Shown piece after piece: positions 18,439 through 27,939 of a stretch of 64,000 nucleotides of DNA. Position numbers and translations under genes: made by a program. The notes under the pieces were generated by a model that searched no databases, had not been told where the DNA came from, and saw only the letters and a program-made list of their open reading frames with translations. This DNA comes from Brevibacillus invocatus (lineage in GTDB: Bacteria; Bacillota; Bacilli; Brevibacillales; Brevibacillaceae), in the NCBI RefSeq assembly GCF_003710915.1, contig NZ_RHHR01000028.1:1-64000 (forward strand), read 5' to 3'. Position 1 is the stretch's first letter. Each line of letters begins with the position of its first letter.

Positions 18439-19269
18439 ATGAACGACGATAACGTAGTAAACATGAATTCCTTTAAACAGGGAGGAAAGCTGCTCGTCAC
18501 CATACTTGTAATCGCTGTCATTGCACTGTTGGGTACGCAATCTTTTACCATTATCTCGGCCGGTCATAGCGGCGTTGTGCTGCAGCTAGGAGCAGTACAA
18601 CCAAATGTCATGCAGGAAGGACTACATTTTAAGATTCCGTTTGTACAAACCGTGATTCCAATCGAAGTCAGGGTCCAAAAATCAGAGATGAGTCAAACCT
18701 CTGCTTCACGTGATTTGCAAAACGTATCGACGACAATAGCTGTGAACTTCCACCTGGAGCCAAACAATGTCAACAAATTGTATCAACAGGTTGGTCTGGA
18801 TTATAATTCTCGGATCGTAGACCCTGCTATTGCCGAAGCATTTAAATCGGTAACGGCTCAATATACAGCAGAAGAACTGATTTCCAAACGCTCTGAAGTG
18901 AGTGGAAAAGTGAAAGAGCTGCTGACTCAGAAGCTCTCCACGTACTACATCGTTCTGGATGAAATCAACATACGGGAATTTACGTTTAGCGAAGAGTTCA
19001 ACCGCGCGATCGAGTCCAAGCAGATCGCCGAGCAGCAAGCACTCAAATCGAAGCTTGATCTGGAGCGGATCAAGATTGAGAAAGAGCAGGAGATTACGAA
19101 AGCACAGGCTCAGGCGGAAGCCCTCCGCTTGCAGAAGCAGGAAGTAACACCTGAATTGATCCAGCTCAGACAAATCGAAGCGCAGCTGGAAGCGATTCGC
19201 AAATGGGACGGCAAAATGCCAAACGTAACCGGTGGCGCGATGCCATTTATCGATGTAGACAAACAATAA
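18439..19269 (+). CDS. SPFH/prohibitin-family membrane protein
   Basis: A 276-residue protein: one N-terminal membrane helix (about 17-38), an SPFH band-7 domain (GHSGVVLQLGAVQPNVMQEG onward), then a long charged coiled coil (about 180-250). The architecture is that of prohibitin/HflC proteins, which form membrane rings that organise microdomains or modulate FtsH-type proteases. No HflK partner is present, so it is probably a homo-oligomer. AAGGGGAGG precedes the ATG. Ends at a strong terminator. Confidence 0.88.
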   Translation: MNDDNVVNMNSFKQGGKLLVTILVIAVIALLGTQSFTIISAGHSGVVLQLGAVQPNVMQEGLHFKIPFVQTVIPIEVRVQKSEMSQTSASRDLQNVSTTIAVNFHLEPNNVNKLYQQVGLDYNSRIVDPAIAEAFKSVTAQYTAEELISKRSEVSGKVKELLTQKLSTYYIVLDEINIREFTFSEEFNRAIESKQIAEQQALKSKLDLERIKIEKEQEITKAQAQAEALRLQKQEVTPELIQLRQIEAQLEAIRKWDGKMPNVTGGAMPFIDVDKQ

Positions 19270-19276
19270 CAACAGA

Positions 19277-19311
19277 GGGTGCCTTCTTAGCAGATAGGCA
19301 CCCTTTTTTTG
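19277..19311 (+). terminator. Terminator after the SPFH gene
   Basis: GGGTGCC (19277-19283) pairs with GGCACCC, followed by seven T. Confidence 0.9.
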
Positions 19312-19370
19312 TTTCCATCACTCACTGATTAGGGAAGGGAACGACAAATTCGAGCTCAGAAGCTCCGTCT

Positions 19371-20180
19371 TCAGCCCTCCTTCGGTGCAAGTCCACGCAG
19401 TACCGATGTGACGATGTGCATGGTATCGAACTCTCCATCAGATACTTTCGTGAGTAGATGGTTGGGCTCAAAGAGTCGATCATTGATTTCTGCGGCAGAC
19501 CATCCTCTCTGGTGTAAATGAATGATTTCTCCTGAGAGATTTTCCAAATAGTCCAGCTTTTGTCGCAGCATGTTTTTTCCGCTGGCGATATATCCGGCAT
19601 GTCCGCAATAGATCGACTCGAACGAATAGTCCAGTACCAATCGAAGCGAATTCATTTGTTGCGGGATGGATTCAAAAGAAAGCAGCACTTTAGGCTTGGC
19701 AGTCAGGTACAAATCCCCACAAAGCAAGCGACCTGTTTCTTCGTGCAGAAGGACGACATGGTCATCGGCGTGGCCGGGTGTATAGATCACCTTCCAGCTA
19801 GTGGAGCGGGAGTGGAAGGTATCGGTTAATGGCTTGGCGTTAAATGGTTCGCGAACACCCCAAGCGACTTGGCGGTACAGCGGATAAGCGGCTTGTTCAG
19901 AGCAGATTGTCATGCCATAGGGATGGATATAGACAGACACTTCTAGATTTTGCTCGATCCAGGAGGCTGTGCCGACATGGTCCTCATGGCTGTGTGTGAG
20001 GACGACAGATTCAAACGTGTTCTGTTCATAAAAGGAAATCATTTCCGACAGGACATTCTGTGGACCGGTATCGACCAGCATGCCATCTGTCAGATAGACA
20101 TAGACGGATGACTCCCTACCTTGGCGATTCAATACGATTTCGACACAGACTACATCTTCATGGATTGAAGTTCGCAGCAT
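19371..20180 (-). CDS. Metallo-beta-lactamase-fold hydrolase
   Basis: A 269-residue hydrolase with the metal motif THSHEDHVG (about residues 61-69), then a histidine in TPGHADDH and an aspartate in CGDLY, the set of ligands for two zinc ions. A helical tail of about 60 residues after the catalytic domain suggests the group that hydrolyses thioesters or lactones, but no substrate can be named. ATG 20180 follows GGGAGGT; an ATG at 20219 lacks a site. Confidence 0.88.
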   Translation of the reverse strand: MLRTSIHEDVVCVEIVLNRQGRESSVYVYLTDGMLVDTGPQNVLSEMISFYEQNTFESVVLTHSHEDHVGTASWIEQNLEVSVYIHPYGMTICSEQAAYPLYRQVAWGVREPFNAKPLTDTFHSRSTSWKVIYTPGHADDHVVLLHEETGRLLCGDLYLTAKPKVLLSFESIPQQMNSLRLVLDYSFESIYCGHAGYIASGKNMLRQKLDYLENLSGEIIHLHQRGWSAAEINDRLFEPNHLLTKVSDGEFDTMHIVTSVLRGLAPKEG

Positions 20181-20638
20181 AAATACCTCCCGGGCCATCC
20201 ATTTTTTTCTATTATACATCCACTCAGAAAATTCGCACGAAATGAGTGAACAAAAAGCAAGGCCATGACCATATAAAGGTGAATGGCCATTTCAGAAAGA
20301 AGTAGATTCTTGGATATCGAGGAATGAAGTGAACGTATTGTATCGCACGGTAAAGCGTTTGCAGCATGGTACCATTCGATTCGGTAAAGAGCTTCCAAGT
20401 CTTAGGTCTGGATGGGTCGAATGCGATGCGAGCCAGATAGGTGATCATGCCTATTTTGCTAGTTCCAAGTTCGCGAGTAGGATACAGACTGAAACCTTGG
20501 CCAACCTTTCAAGCGTCTGTAGGGTATCTTCTTCATGTACTACCCCCCTAGATGTCGGCTGCCGGAGTTGAGGCAGCCCTTTTTTTACAGGATCGGAAAG
20601 GATATGTCAGAGTCCAAGCTTTCCACTTAGACATCTGT
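20181..20638. other. Intergenic region, no convincing gene
   Basis: Several overlapping frames of 70-80 codons exist on both strands, but none has a ribosome site or recognisable composition. The region ends in a clear plus-strand terminator (20557-20587) that has no gene in front of it, so a small RNA or a decayed gene is possible. Confidence 0.4.
20557..20587 (+). terminator. Terminator without an evident upstream gene
   Basis: GGCTGCC (20557-20563), loop GGAGTTGA, GGCAGCC (20572-20578), then CTTTTTTT. Confidence 0.8.
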
Positions 20639-20667
20639 TTGACATAATTTTCTCATACGCTAGATTA
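20639..20667 (+). promoter_or_regulatory. Promoter of the OmpR-type two-component system
   Basis: TTGACA at 20639-20644, then TAGATT at 20661-20666 after 16 nt. It lies 36 nt before the response regulator start. Confidence 0.55.
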
Positions 20668-20702
20668 GATAGTCGATTCGATCAGAAGGGGGATGAGCAG
20701 AG

Positions 20703-21386
20703 ATGAAGAACATCCTGGTTGTGGAAGACGAGTTGCCTATCTCTCGAGTGTTGAAGGTCTATCTGGAAAAGCATCACTTTCAGGTCGAACAGGCATTTAC
20801 AGGAGACGAGGCACAGCGAAAATTCGATTTGATCAATCCTGCGCTCGTATTATTGGATGTCATGCTGCCTGGTCGCAGCGGCTGGAGCATCCTTGAGTAT
20901 ATACGAGCAAAAAGCTCATGTCCCGTCATCATGCTGACAGCTCTTGGGCAGATTGACAACAAGCTGGCTGGACTGCACCAGGGAGCGGATGATTACATAA
21001 CAAAGCCTTTTATTGCCGATGAGGTCGTCGCGCGTGTACAAGCTGTTCTGCGCCGCTCGACGCAAATCATCGAAGGAGATCATATCAAGCAGTTTGGCAG
21101 TCTGAAGGTGGACTTCAAGGCACGCACGGTGATGCTTCATGGGATCGAGCTGACCTTTACGCCAAAGGACTTGACGCTTTTTTTATTTCTCGCCCAGTAT
21201 AAAAATCAGGCATTTACCCGCGAGCAGCTGATCGAACAGGTATGGGGAATGGACTACGAGGGAAGCGATCGCGCAGTGGACTTGGCCATCAAACGGATCA
21301 GAAGAGCATTGGAGCATTGGCCGGATGCAGAAGGGGAGATTCGTACCTATCGCGGATTAGGGTACAAGCTATGCGTCTATGAATAA
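20703..21386 (+). CDS. Response regulator, OmpR/PhoB family
   Basis: A 227-residue protein with a receiver domain (D52 in LVLLDVMLP) and a C-terminal winged helix (FTPKDLTLFLFLAQYKN ... GYKLCVYE). It overlaps the start of the histidine kinase gene by 8 nt. Its likely target is the efflux operon at 22929, by gene order and because such pairs commonly control antimicrobial efflux. Confidence 0.93.
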   Translation: MKNILVVEDELPISRVLKVYLEKHHFQVEQAFTGDEAQRKFDLINPALVLLDVMLPGRSGWSILEYIRAKSSCPVIMLTALGQIDNKLAGLHQGADDYITKPFIADEVVARVQAVLRRSTQIIEGDHIKQFGSLKVDFKARTVMLHGIELTFTPKDLTLFLFLAQYKNQAFTREQLIEQVWGMDYEGSDRAVDLAIKRIRRALEHWPDAEGEIRTYRGLGYKLCVYE

Positions 21387-22788
21387 AGAAAAAAGAGTCT
21401 CGCTTTTTCGTTATTGGACGAACCGGTATCTCTTGACGTTGTGTGTCGGTCTGCTCGTGATTGGCATTGCCTCCAGTCTCTGGATCAAGTACAGCGAGAC
21501 ACAGCAGCGACTCGATATCATGAGGCTGATGGCTGCTGAAATCGCAGAGCGTGTCGTCGACCCCAACGGACAGATCAGAATGGCTCCTTTTTTATTCCGT
21601 ATTTTGGACAACAGGCAGCAGTCTCTTCGCTTGGATTACAAGCCTTTGATGCTGATCGTCGATTCGCGGAAAAAAGCATTGTTTGACGGACCTGGTCCTT
21701 TTTCCTCCGAGCTCGGCCGCATGGCGCCACAACTGCTCAAAGAGGGTCAAGAAGTGACGAAGATCACACTTTCTCATGGAGACCAGATGCTTTTCGTTAA
21801 ACACCCGATCCAGTTCAATCAGCAGGAAATCGGCTGGGTGCTCTTGTTTACACCAGACAAGGAAGCGGGCAGCAATACGCAATACCAGCTGTTGTTTATC
21901 ATGCTGTTCAGCTTGGGGCTTTTGGGATGGGGGGTTATTTACCTTTTGACCAAAAAGCTCTCACAGCCGATCAAGGATGTCGCGGTAGCCGCCAACCAGA
22001 TCGTCACGGGGGATTACGACATTCAACTGGATAAGGAGCGGCCAGAGCAGGAAATCTACGAGCTGAACCACTCGTTTAAAGAGATGGCGGATCGCTTGCG
22101 TCAGCTGGAAATGATGCGGACAGAGCTGCTGGCGGGGGTGACCCATGAGCTGAAAACACCGGTGACCTCGATCAGCGGACTGATTCAGGCTGTCAAGGAT
22201 GATATCGTGAGCGGTGATGAAGCCAAGGAGTTTTTGGAGATCTGCTCGAAAGAGACGACTCGCCTGCAAAAAATGGTGGAGGATCTGCTTGATTTCAATT
22301 CGTTCGCAGTAGGCGATATCCGGATTCGCAAAGAGGATCAGAATATGAACGAGCTGATCGTCGAAATCACCCATCAATGGCGGATTGCCCACGAGATCGA
22401 GGAGCTGACCGTGCTGATTGAAAAGCCCGAGCACCCTCTCATGGCCTCGACAGATCCGCTTCGCGTACAGCAGATCTTGTACAACCTGTTGAATAATGCG
22501 GCTCAAGCGATCGCATCTGGTGGAAACATTGTGGTGAGCTTGGTGGACACGGAAGAAGAGATTCGGATCGAAGTGAAGGACAATGGATGCGGGATTCCGC
22601 TGGATGAGCAGTCTTTGATTTTTGAGCGATTCTTCCGTGGAGAAGAGAAGAAGCAGACGCAAAGAGGCCTGGGGCTGGGGCTGTCCTTCAGCCGGATGAT
22701 CGCGCAGGCACTGGGCGGCCAACTGTCTTTGAAAGAAAGCTCTGATGCAGGAAGCACCTTCATGCTGGTCTTGCGAAAAACAATATAG
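21379..22788 (+). CDS. Sensor histidine kinase
   Basis: A 469-residue kinase with two membrane helices (about 17-36 and 170-192) around an extracytoplasmic sensor domain of about 135 residues. HAMP follows, then the H box AGVTHELKTPVTS, N box NLLNNAAQA, G1 DNGCGI, F box and G2 RGLGLGLSF. Coupled to the upstream response regulator. Ends before a terminator, so the efflux genes form a separate transcription unit. Confidence 0.93.
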   Translation: MNKEKRVSLFRYWTNRYLLTLCVGLLVIGIASSLWIKYSETQQRLDIMRLMAAEIAERVVDPNGQIRMAPFLFRILDNRQQSLRLDYKPLMLIVDSRKKALFDGPGPFSSELGRMAPQLLKEGQEVTKITLSHGDQMLFVKHPIQFNQQEIGWVLLFTPDKEAGSNTQYQLLFIMLFSLGLLGWGVIYLLTKKLSQPIKDVAVAANQIVTGDYDIQLDKERPEQEIYELNHSFKEMADRLRQLEMMRTELLAGVTHELKTPVTSISGLIQAVKDDIVSGDEAKEFLEICSKETTRLQKMVEDLLDFNSFAVGDIRIRKEDQNMNELIVEITHQWRIAHEIEELTVLIEKPEHPLMASTDPLRVQQILYNLLNNAAQAIASGGNIVVSLVDTEEEIRIEVKDNGCGIPLDEQSLIFERFFRGEEKKQTQRGLGLGLSFSRMIAQALGGQLSLKESSDAGSTFMLVLRKTI

Positions 22789-22799
22789 CGAATGCCAAG

Positions 22800-22836
22800 A
22801 AGACGACTTTGCGGGAAGCAAGTCGTCTTTCCCTTT
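22800..22836 (+). terminator. Terminator after the histidine kinase
   Basis: AGACGACTT (22801-22809) pairs with AAGTCGTCTT (22820-22829), followed by a T/C-rich tract. Confidence 0.8.
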
Positions 22837-22928
22837 TCTCTGACATGATGCTGACGTATTTCTCCCTTATATTGAGGCAAAAGCAGGAAATTGCTCGAAA
22901 GATTAAACAGTGCGGGGGGAGTCATCCA

Positions 22929-24557
22929 GTGGATGAGACAAGCAAGAAAAAAGAAGCCTTCTCCAAAAAAGGGAAAAATAAAAAGCGGATCGTGATCACG
23001 AGTCTCGCCGTTCTTCTTTTGGGTGGAGCAGGTGTAGTCGGTTATCAGACGTTTATGGCGCCTGCTCAAGCAGAGGCTGCCTATCAGGTGATACATGTAG
23101 GCAAGGGAGATGTGACGGAGACGGTACTGGCCTCTGGAACCGTCCAAGCCTCCAAGCGAACGTCCTTATCCTTTGCAGACGCGGAGGATGCCAAAGATGT
23201 GATCTCCTCCATTCTCGTACAGGTGGGGGATCATGTGAAGGCTGGACAGGTTCTGGCCACGATGGATGATTCTGTTGCCAAAATGCAGCTGATCAATGCA
23301 CAGGCCAATCTGTTGTCTGCCCAGGCCAAGCTGGAAGAAGCGCAAAAGAGCAAGAGTACAGGAGAAATGAGTACCCTGCAGGCAAGTGTCAACCAGACAA
23401 AATCAGAGCTGGAGATGGCGGGCAAGTCGGTGGATCTGGAAAAAGCGCGCAATGATGAATTAAAGGCGAAAGCAAATCTGGAGAAAGCCGAAAAGAACTA
23501 CGTTTCGCAAAAAATGCTTTTTGAGGCAGAAGCGATTTCTCGTACCGAGTATGAAACAGCCGAAATCGATTTGGAGCAGGCCAAACGAGATTACCAGACA
23601 GCAGTCTTGTCCCTGGAGCAGACAGGCGGGCAAGCGAAGAACAAGGTGGAGCAAGCCCAGGCAGCCTATCAAATAGCCGTGGAAAACCTGGAAGAAGCGC
23701 AAAAAGGACCTGACTCGGCGACCATTCTCTCAGCCAAGGCTGCCGTCGAGCAGGCAAAAGCCCAATTGCAGCAAAATCAGACTGCACTTAATGCAGTGAC
23801 GCTAAAAGCACCAATGGACGGTGTCATCGTTCAGCTGAATGGCAACGTAGGCGAGGTCCCGTCCAACAATTTTATTATCATGGACAACTCCAACTCAGGC
23901 GATCTGGAAGTATTGGCGCAGATCAGCGAGAGTGATATCGGAAAGGTAAAAGAGGATCTGAAGGTTACCTTTACGACCAACTCCTACCCGGATCAAGAAT
24001 TTGAGGGCAAGGTAAAGCTGATCTACCCGGAGGCTGTGACCAATTCGGGTGTGACGACCTACGATGTACTGCTTTCGGTCGATAACCAGGAAGGCTTGTT
24101 GAAAATCGGCATGACTATGAATGTCACTATCGAGATCGGTACCCATACGGATGTATTGGTCATTCCTGCGTCAGCCTTGCAGAGCCGCAATGGCCGAGAT
24201 GGGGTCCTTTTGATGAATAACGGCACAGCTGCACCATCAGGGAATGAACAGCCAAGACAAGCCCAGCAGGGACAGCCAACCGATCAGCAGCAACAGCCTC
24301 AGCAGCGGCAAGAGGCTCGAAGAGAAGGAACAGCCGAGCAGCGAAGCAATTTGCCTTATCGCTTCCAGCCTGTAAAAATCGGCTACTTTGCTTCTGACCG
24401 CGTGGAAATTACCGAGGGACTGTCAGAGGGAGATCAGATCGTGATCCTGCCGACCGCGGGCTCAACAGGTTCAGCCAATCAAAATGGCATGCGGATGGGC
24501 GGAATGCCTGGCATGGGCGGATTCCCCGGTGGCGGTGGCGTCATGAGAGGGCGATGA
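22929..24557 (+). CDS. Efflux periplasmic-adaptor-type (HlyD/MacA) protein
   Basis: A 542-residue membrane-anchored adaptor. A lysine-rich head and one membrane helix (about 20-42) are followed by a biotinyl-lipoyl hairpin, a long coiled coil (about 110-280) and a beta-barrel ([11 protein letters not shown]..., [10 protein letters not shown]). A Gln-rich insert (about 440-480) and a Gly/Met-rich C-terminus ([11 protein letters not shown]) are notable. GTG 22929 follows GGGGGGAG at 7 nt; an upstream frame to 22809 crosses the terminator region. It works with the ATPase and permease encoded directly downstream, as in MacAB or YknXYZ. Confidence 0.9.
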   Translation: MDETSKKKEAFSKKGKNKKRIVITSLAVLLLGGAGVVGYQTFMAPAQAEAAYQVIHVGKGDVTETVLASGTVQASKRTSLSFADAEDAKDVISSILVQVGDHVKAGQVLATMDDSVAKMQLINAQANLLSAQAKLEEAQKSKSTGEMSTLQASVNQTKSELEMAGKSVDLEKARNDELKAKANLEKAEKNYVSQKMLFEAEAISRTEYETAEIDLEQAKRDYQTAVLSLEQTGGQAKNKVEQAQAAYQIAVENLEEAQKGPDSATILSAKAAVEQAKAQLQQNQTALNAVTLKAPMDGVIVQLNGNVGEVPSNNFIIMDNSNSGDLEVLAQISESDIGKVKEDLKVTFTTNSYPDQEFEGKVKLIYPEAVTNSGVTTYDVLLSVDNQEGLLKIGMTMNVTIEIGTHTDVLVIPASALQSRNGRDGVLLMNNGTAAPSGNEQPRQAQQGQPTDQQQQPQQRQEARREGTAEQRSNLPYRFQPVKIGYFASDRVEITEGLSEGDQIVILPTAGSTGSANQNGMRMGGMPGMGGFPGGGGVMRGR

Positions 24558-24561
24558 GCAG

Positions 24562-25284
24562 ATGAGACCAGTCATTCAGATGGAAGATTTGAAGAAACGG
24601 TATCAGATCGGCGATCAGGAGATCCAGGCGCTGCGCGGCGTCAGTCTCTCGATCGAAACGGGTGATTTCGTAGCCATCATGGGCCCATCTGGTTCAGGCA
24701 AGTCATCGATGATGAACGTGATCGGCTGCCTCGACAAGCCGACCTCAGGTGAGTTTTACCTCGATGGATACCCGGTATCGCAAGCGCATGATGACGAATT
24801 GGCCGAGATTCGCAATCAGAAGATCGGATTCGTTTTTCAAAACTTCAACCTGCTGCCCCGCACTACCGCTGTGGAAAATGTGGAGCTGCCCTTGCTGTAC
24901 GCAGGTACGCCAGCAAAGGAAAGACGGGAGCGCGCCATTCAGGCATTGTTAGACGTGGGACTGGGCGAGCGACTGAACAACAAGCCGAATGAATTGTCTG
25001 GCGGACAGCAGCAGCGTGTTTCGATTGCACGCGCATTGGTGAATGATCCGGTCATTCTGCTGGCTGACGAGCCGACAGGGGCACTCGATACGAAGACGAG
25101 CGTGGAGATCATGGGGATTTTCCAGCAGCTGAATAATGCCGGAAAAACCGTTATTCTCGTCACACATGAACCCGACATTGCTGAATACGCCAAGCGAATT
25201 GTCCGTTTTCGCGATGGGCAGATCGTCTCCAATGAAATCGTGGAGGAGCGCAGAAGAGTGTTGCTAGAGGAAGTGATCACATGA
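24562..25284 (+). CDS. MacB/LolD-type ABC ATPase
   Basis: A 240-residue ATPase: Walker A GPSGSGKS, signature LSGGQQQR, Walker [15 protein letters not shown]-loop THEPD. The short single-domain form with ADEPTGALD is typical of MacB/LolD-like ATPases that power FtsX-type permeases. It starts 4 nt after the adaptor gene and its end overlaps the permease start in ATGA. Confidence 0.95.
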   Translation: MRPVIQMEDLKKRYQIGDQEIQALRGVSLSIETGDFVAIMGPSGSGKSSMMNVIGCLDKPTSGEFYLDGYPVSQAHDDELAEIRNQKIGFVFQNFNLLPRTTAVENVELPLLYAGTPAKERRERAIQALLDVGLGERLNNKPNELSGGQQQRVSIARALVNDPVILLADEPTGALDTKTSVEIMGIFQQLNNAGKTVILVTHEPDIAEYAKRIVRFRDGQIVSNEIVEERRRVLLEEVIT

Positions 25285-26492
25285 GTTTTCTAGAGAGCTT
25301 GCGCGTTTCCTTTCGCAGTATCAAGGCGAACGGGCTTCGTTCCGTATTGACCATGCTGGGGATAATCATCGGCGTTGCGGCCGTCATTGCGATGGTCGCA
25401 ATCGGTGAAGGAACGTCTGCCAGTGTAGCTAATCAGATCAATGGCTTGGGAAGCAATCTGCTGATCGTCTCTCCTGGACAGGCTACACAAGGTCGCGTCA
25501 GTCTGGGGGCAGGGTCATTGAACACCTTGACTCTCGCAGATGCGGAGAAAATAGCGGAAAGTGAAGCAGTGTCTGGTGTTGCCCCGAGTGTCAATGGCAG
25601 AGCGCAGATCGTCTTTGGGAGCAACAACTATTCGACCATGCTGGAGGGCACGACGGAATCTTTTCCTGACGTGCGCAATGTTCAGGTAGCAGATGGACGC
25701 TTTTTCTCCAATTTTGAAGTGAGAAAGCAGATGAATGTGGCGGTTGTAGGTACTGAGGTTGTCAATAACCTGTTTACGGGAAGCAGTCCAATTGGACAGA
25801 CGATTCAGATCAACCGGATCCCCTTCTCGATCATTGGGGTCTTGAAAAGCCAGGGAAGCTCCGGGATGACCAACAATGATGACCGGATACTCATACCGGT
25901 GACAACGGCGATGAGCCGTTTGACAGGTGGCAAGAATGTAGGCACGATATACGTATCGGCAGCATCGGCAAACGATATGGAAAAAGCCCAGCAGGATACG
26001 AGAAATGCCTTGCGTTCCCAGCACAGCCTAAGACCGAACGAAGCAGATGATTTTCGCATTACTTCGCAATCCGACATCCTGAGTACGGCTCAAGAGGTCT
26101 CTAGCTCGATGACGACATTGCTCTCAGGGATCGCAGCCATATCGTTGATCGTCGGAGGAATCGGCGTCATGAATATCATGCTCGTCTCGGTAACAGAGCG
26201 TACGCGTGAGATCGGTATCCGCAAAGCGATCGGAGCGAAAAAACGAGATATCATGCGCCAGTTTCTGATCGAGGCAGTCACGCTGAGTCTGATCGGAGGT
26301 GTCGTCGGCATTCTGCTGGGAATAGGAGCGGCTCTTGGGGTCAGCAAGCTGGGCGGAATGGCAACAGCGATCACCATTTCACCGATTCTCTACGCTTTCC
26401 TGACCTCCACGATTGTGGGCGTTGTGTTTGGCGTCTATCCAGCGAGAAAAGCAGCACAGCTCAAGCCGATTGACGCTCTGCGTTACGAATAG
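25281..26492 (+). CDS. MacB-like FtsX-type ABC permease
   Basis: A 403-residue permease: one N-terminal membrane helix (about 19-41), a large extracytoplasmic MacB-type domain (about 45-280), and three C-terminal helices with the conserved [20 protein letters not shown] loop. It functions as a mechanotransmission-type transporter with the upstream ATPase and adaptor, probably extruding a peptide or antibiotic. In Gram-positives the adaptor cannot reach an outer membrane, so it must shape an extracellular exit or act as a sensor. Confidence 0.93.
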   Translation: MSFLESLRVSFRSIKANGLRSVLTMLGIIIGVAAVIAMVAIGEGTSASVANQINGLGSNLLIVSPGQATQGRVSLGAGSLNTLTLADAEKIAESEAVSGVAPSVNGRAQIVFGSNNYSTMLEGTTESFPDVRNVQVADGRFFSNFEVRKQMNVAVVGTEVVNNLFTGSSPIGQTIQINRIPFSIIGVLKSQGSSGMTNNDDRILIPVTTAMSRLTGGKNVGTIYVSAASANDMEKAQQDTRNALRSQHSLRPNEADDFRITSQSDILSTAQEVSSSMTTLLSGIAAISLIVGGIGVMNIMLVSVTERTREIGIRKAIGAKKRDIMRQFLIEAVTLSLIGGVVGILLGIGAALGVSKLGGMATAITISPILYAFLTSTIVGVVFGVYPARKAAQLKPIDALRYE

Positions 26493-26502
26493 AAAAGAAA
26501 AG

Positions 26503-26570
26503 AACCCAGTTGCGAGCTCACATGAGGTAGGAAATTCAGCCAAATGTGGACGGTGCAACTGGGTTTTTCT
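26503..26570 (+). terminator. Terminator of the efflux operon
   Basis: AACCCAGTTGC (26503-26513) pairs with GCAACTGGGTTTTT (26554-26567) across a loop of about 40 nt. Confidence 0.75.
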
Positions 26571-26711
26571 ATCGTTTGTGCAGATCAGATTATCTGACGG
26601 AAATGCTTGTTTTGCCAACACCTGTGGATCATGCAATTCACTAACACATTCTCAAGTGGATTGATTTGGAAAAGGATCGGACATACTAGCTCCATGAGGT
26701 GGTAGAGGGAT

Positions 26712-26915
26712 ATGGAGCAGAATGTTGAATTTTTCGCATCATGGCGGGAAGCAGCATATATCCGACGAAAAATGAAATCGAGCAATATCCAGTATTCTAT
26801 TCAGCAAATACAGGGGAAATCTAACATCCTTTTTGTCTTTCCAAAGGTAAGTATCAGTCAGTATGTGTATCTGCACATCCTGTTTGGGACAAAAGCAGGG
26901 GGGACTAGTAAGTGA
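26712..26915 (+). CDS. Small protein of unknown function, 67 residues
   Basis: MEQNVEFFASWREAAYIRRK begins a 67-residue basic protein. A purine-rich site (GAGGTGGTAGAGGG) precedes the ATG, and the composition (alternating charged and aromatic residues, ending GTKAGGTSK) looks like a real coding sequence. No family recognised. The flanks are non-coding and AT-rich, so expression is uncertain. Confidence 0.5.
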   Translation: MEQNVEFFASWREAAYIRRKMKSSNIQYSIQQIQGKSNILFVFPKVSISQYVYLHILFGTKAGGTSK

Positions 26916-26933
26916 AAATGCGAGGAAATAGAG

Positions 26934-27085
26934 TATAATCTAGCTATATTTTAAATATTTCGTTAAAAAACAAAAGCTGACACTTTTCGATAGGAGAGTT
27001 TCATAGTACAATTTCATTATGAACGAACTTGGGGAAGTTCGGGATGGCGGCTCGAATCTACGCAGTGGAGCCGCCTCTTTTTTTA
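26934..27085 (+). ncRNA. Candidate small RNA or leader with two tandem hairpins
   Basis: A TATAAT box (26934-26939) without a clear -35 is followed by about 80 AT-rich nt. Then come a perfect 7-bp hairpin with GGGG loop (CGAACTT-GGGG-AAGTTCG, 27024-27041) and a terminator hairpin GGCGGCTC/GAGCCGCC (27046-27075) with eight T. The only frame starts inside the hairpin and runs through the terminator, so this is probably not a gene for a protein. Confidence 0.4.
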
Positions 27086-27092
27086 TTTATAG

Positions 27093-27290
27093 GAATTTAT
27101 AAGCTTCAAGCTTATGAATTCTGAAGCGCATGACAAGGTGCCTCAGGGTCCGCGCCTGGCATTGCTTCGGTAAAACTTTCCGCTAAAGCGCGGTCGTTCC
27201 TCCTTGAATAAGCCTCGCTCAAGGTTATCTTCTTGAAAAGGTTAATGCAGGCATTAGTACCTAAATATACAGCTGGAAACTAGTTCGATA
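27093..27290 (+). mobile_element. Probable IS200/IS605-derived non-autonomous element (PATE-like)
   Basis: The left part is a 29-nt palindrome, GAATTTATAAGCTT-C-AAGCTTATGAATTC (27093-27121, one G-T pair). The right part holds a hairpin GGTTAATGC-AG-GCATTAGTACC (27239-27260) followed by CTAAATATACAGCTGGAAACT. Subterminal palindromes instead of inverted repeats, and this right-end wording, resemble the ends of IS605-family elements (the right end also encodes the TnpB guide RNA scaffold). No transposase frame lies between, so it would be a deletion derivative. The boundaries are estimates. Confidence 0.4.
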
Positions 27291-27336
27291 AGATTATATG
27301 ATAGAGTTGTTCACGTGAATACTTCCGTACTATTCT

Positions 27337-27366
27337 CTCCCAGGTTAAAAACCTGGGCTTTTTTCT
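27337..27366 (+). terminator. Plus-strand terminator
   Basis: CCCAGGT-TAAAA-ACCTGGG (27339-27357) followed by CTTTTTT. No obvious gene upstream except the mobile-element remnant. Confidence 0.75.
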
Positions 27367-27428
27367 GCATAAGCATAGCTCGGCTTGGCTGGCGTACATA
27401 GTGAGAAAAGGAAGAGGGGGCGTCGTTA

Positions 27429-27755
27429 TTACGATTTGGAGGGTGCAAAGCTGCCTTGCAGCAAAGCGTCGATTAATTGCTCCTGTGTCAAAGAAATCGT
27501 GATGCCGGGTTCCGGCACGTCCACCATAAAGCGCTGCTCTTTGTAAAGATACCAGAGGCTGCCTGAGGGCTGTATCGTGTAGATTATCGTGTTTTCCTGT
27601 GTTTGCTGCCCATATTTGGCGATATCCCGCAGAGCAGTAAACAATTCTCCCCAAACAGGCAGGTAAGGCTTTTGCTGATGCTGTACCAGTGCATGAATGA
27701 GCTGTTTTTTGGCCAGCTCGATCAATTGGTTCGGTTGTACTAGGGAAAACATCAC
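27429..27755 (-). CDS. Hypothetical protein, 108 residues
   Basis: A soluble protein starting MMFSLVQPNQLIELAKKQLI, with a helical N-terminal half and a beta-rich end (GSLWYLYKEQRFMVDVPEPG). No family recognised. AAAGGAG lies 9 nt before a GTG (27755) directly followed by ATG (27752), so either could start. It is divergent from mscL with a short shared upstream region. Confidence 0.65.
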   Translation of the reverse strand: MMFSLVQPNQLIELAKKQLIHALVQHQQKPYLPVWGELFTALRDIAKYGQQTQENTIIYTIQPSGSLWYLYKEQRFMVDVPEPGITISLTQEQLIDALLQGSFAPSKS

Positions 27756-27939
27756 ATAATCTGACTCCTTTGTGAGACATGTCAGTTGTATCGAAGGAGA
27801 TTCTTTGAAGAAAAAAGGAAGACGAATTTTGTCGAATTTAAAATTAGTGTAGAATAGATAGGAAAATGATGCAATAGGAGAGAAGCATCATTAAGAATGA
27901 TTGAAAGCGTGCGTTCTAAGGAAAGAGGAGGAAGAGAAG

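Noticed and set aside
20224-20571. Overlapping 70-80-codon frames on both strands between the metallo-hydrolase and the response regulator
   Set aside because: None has a ribosome site or protein-like composition, and they contradict each other.
21961-22821. 286-codon reverse frame over the histidine kinase
   Set aside because: Shadow frame with His/Gln/Leu-rich text typical of antisense to GC-biased codons.
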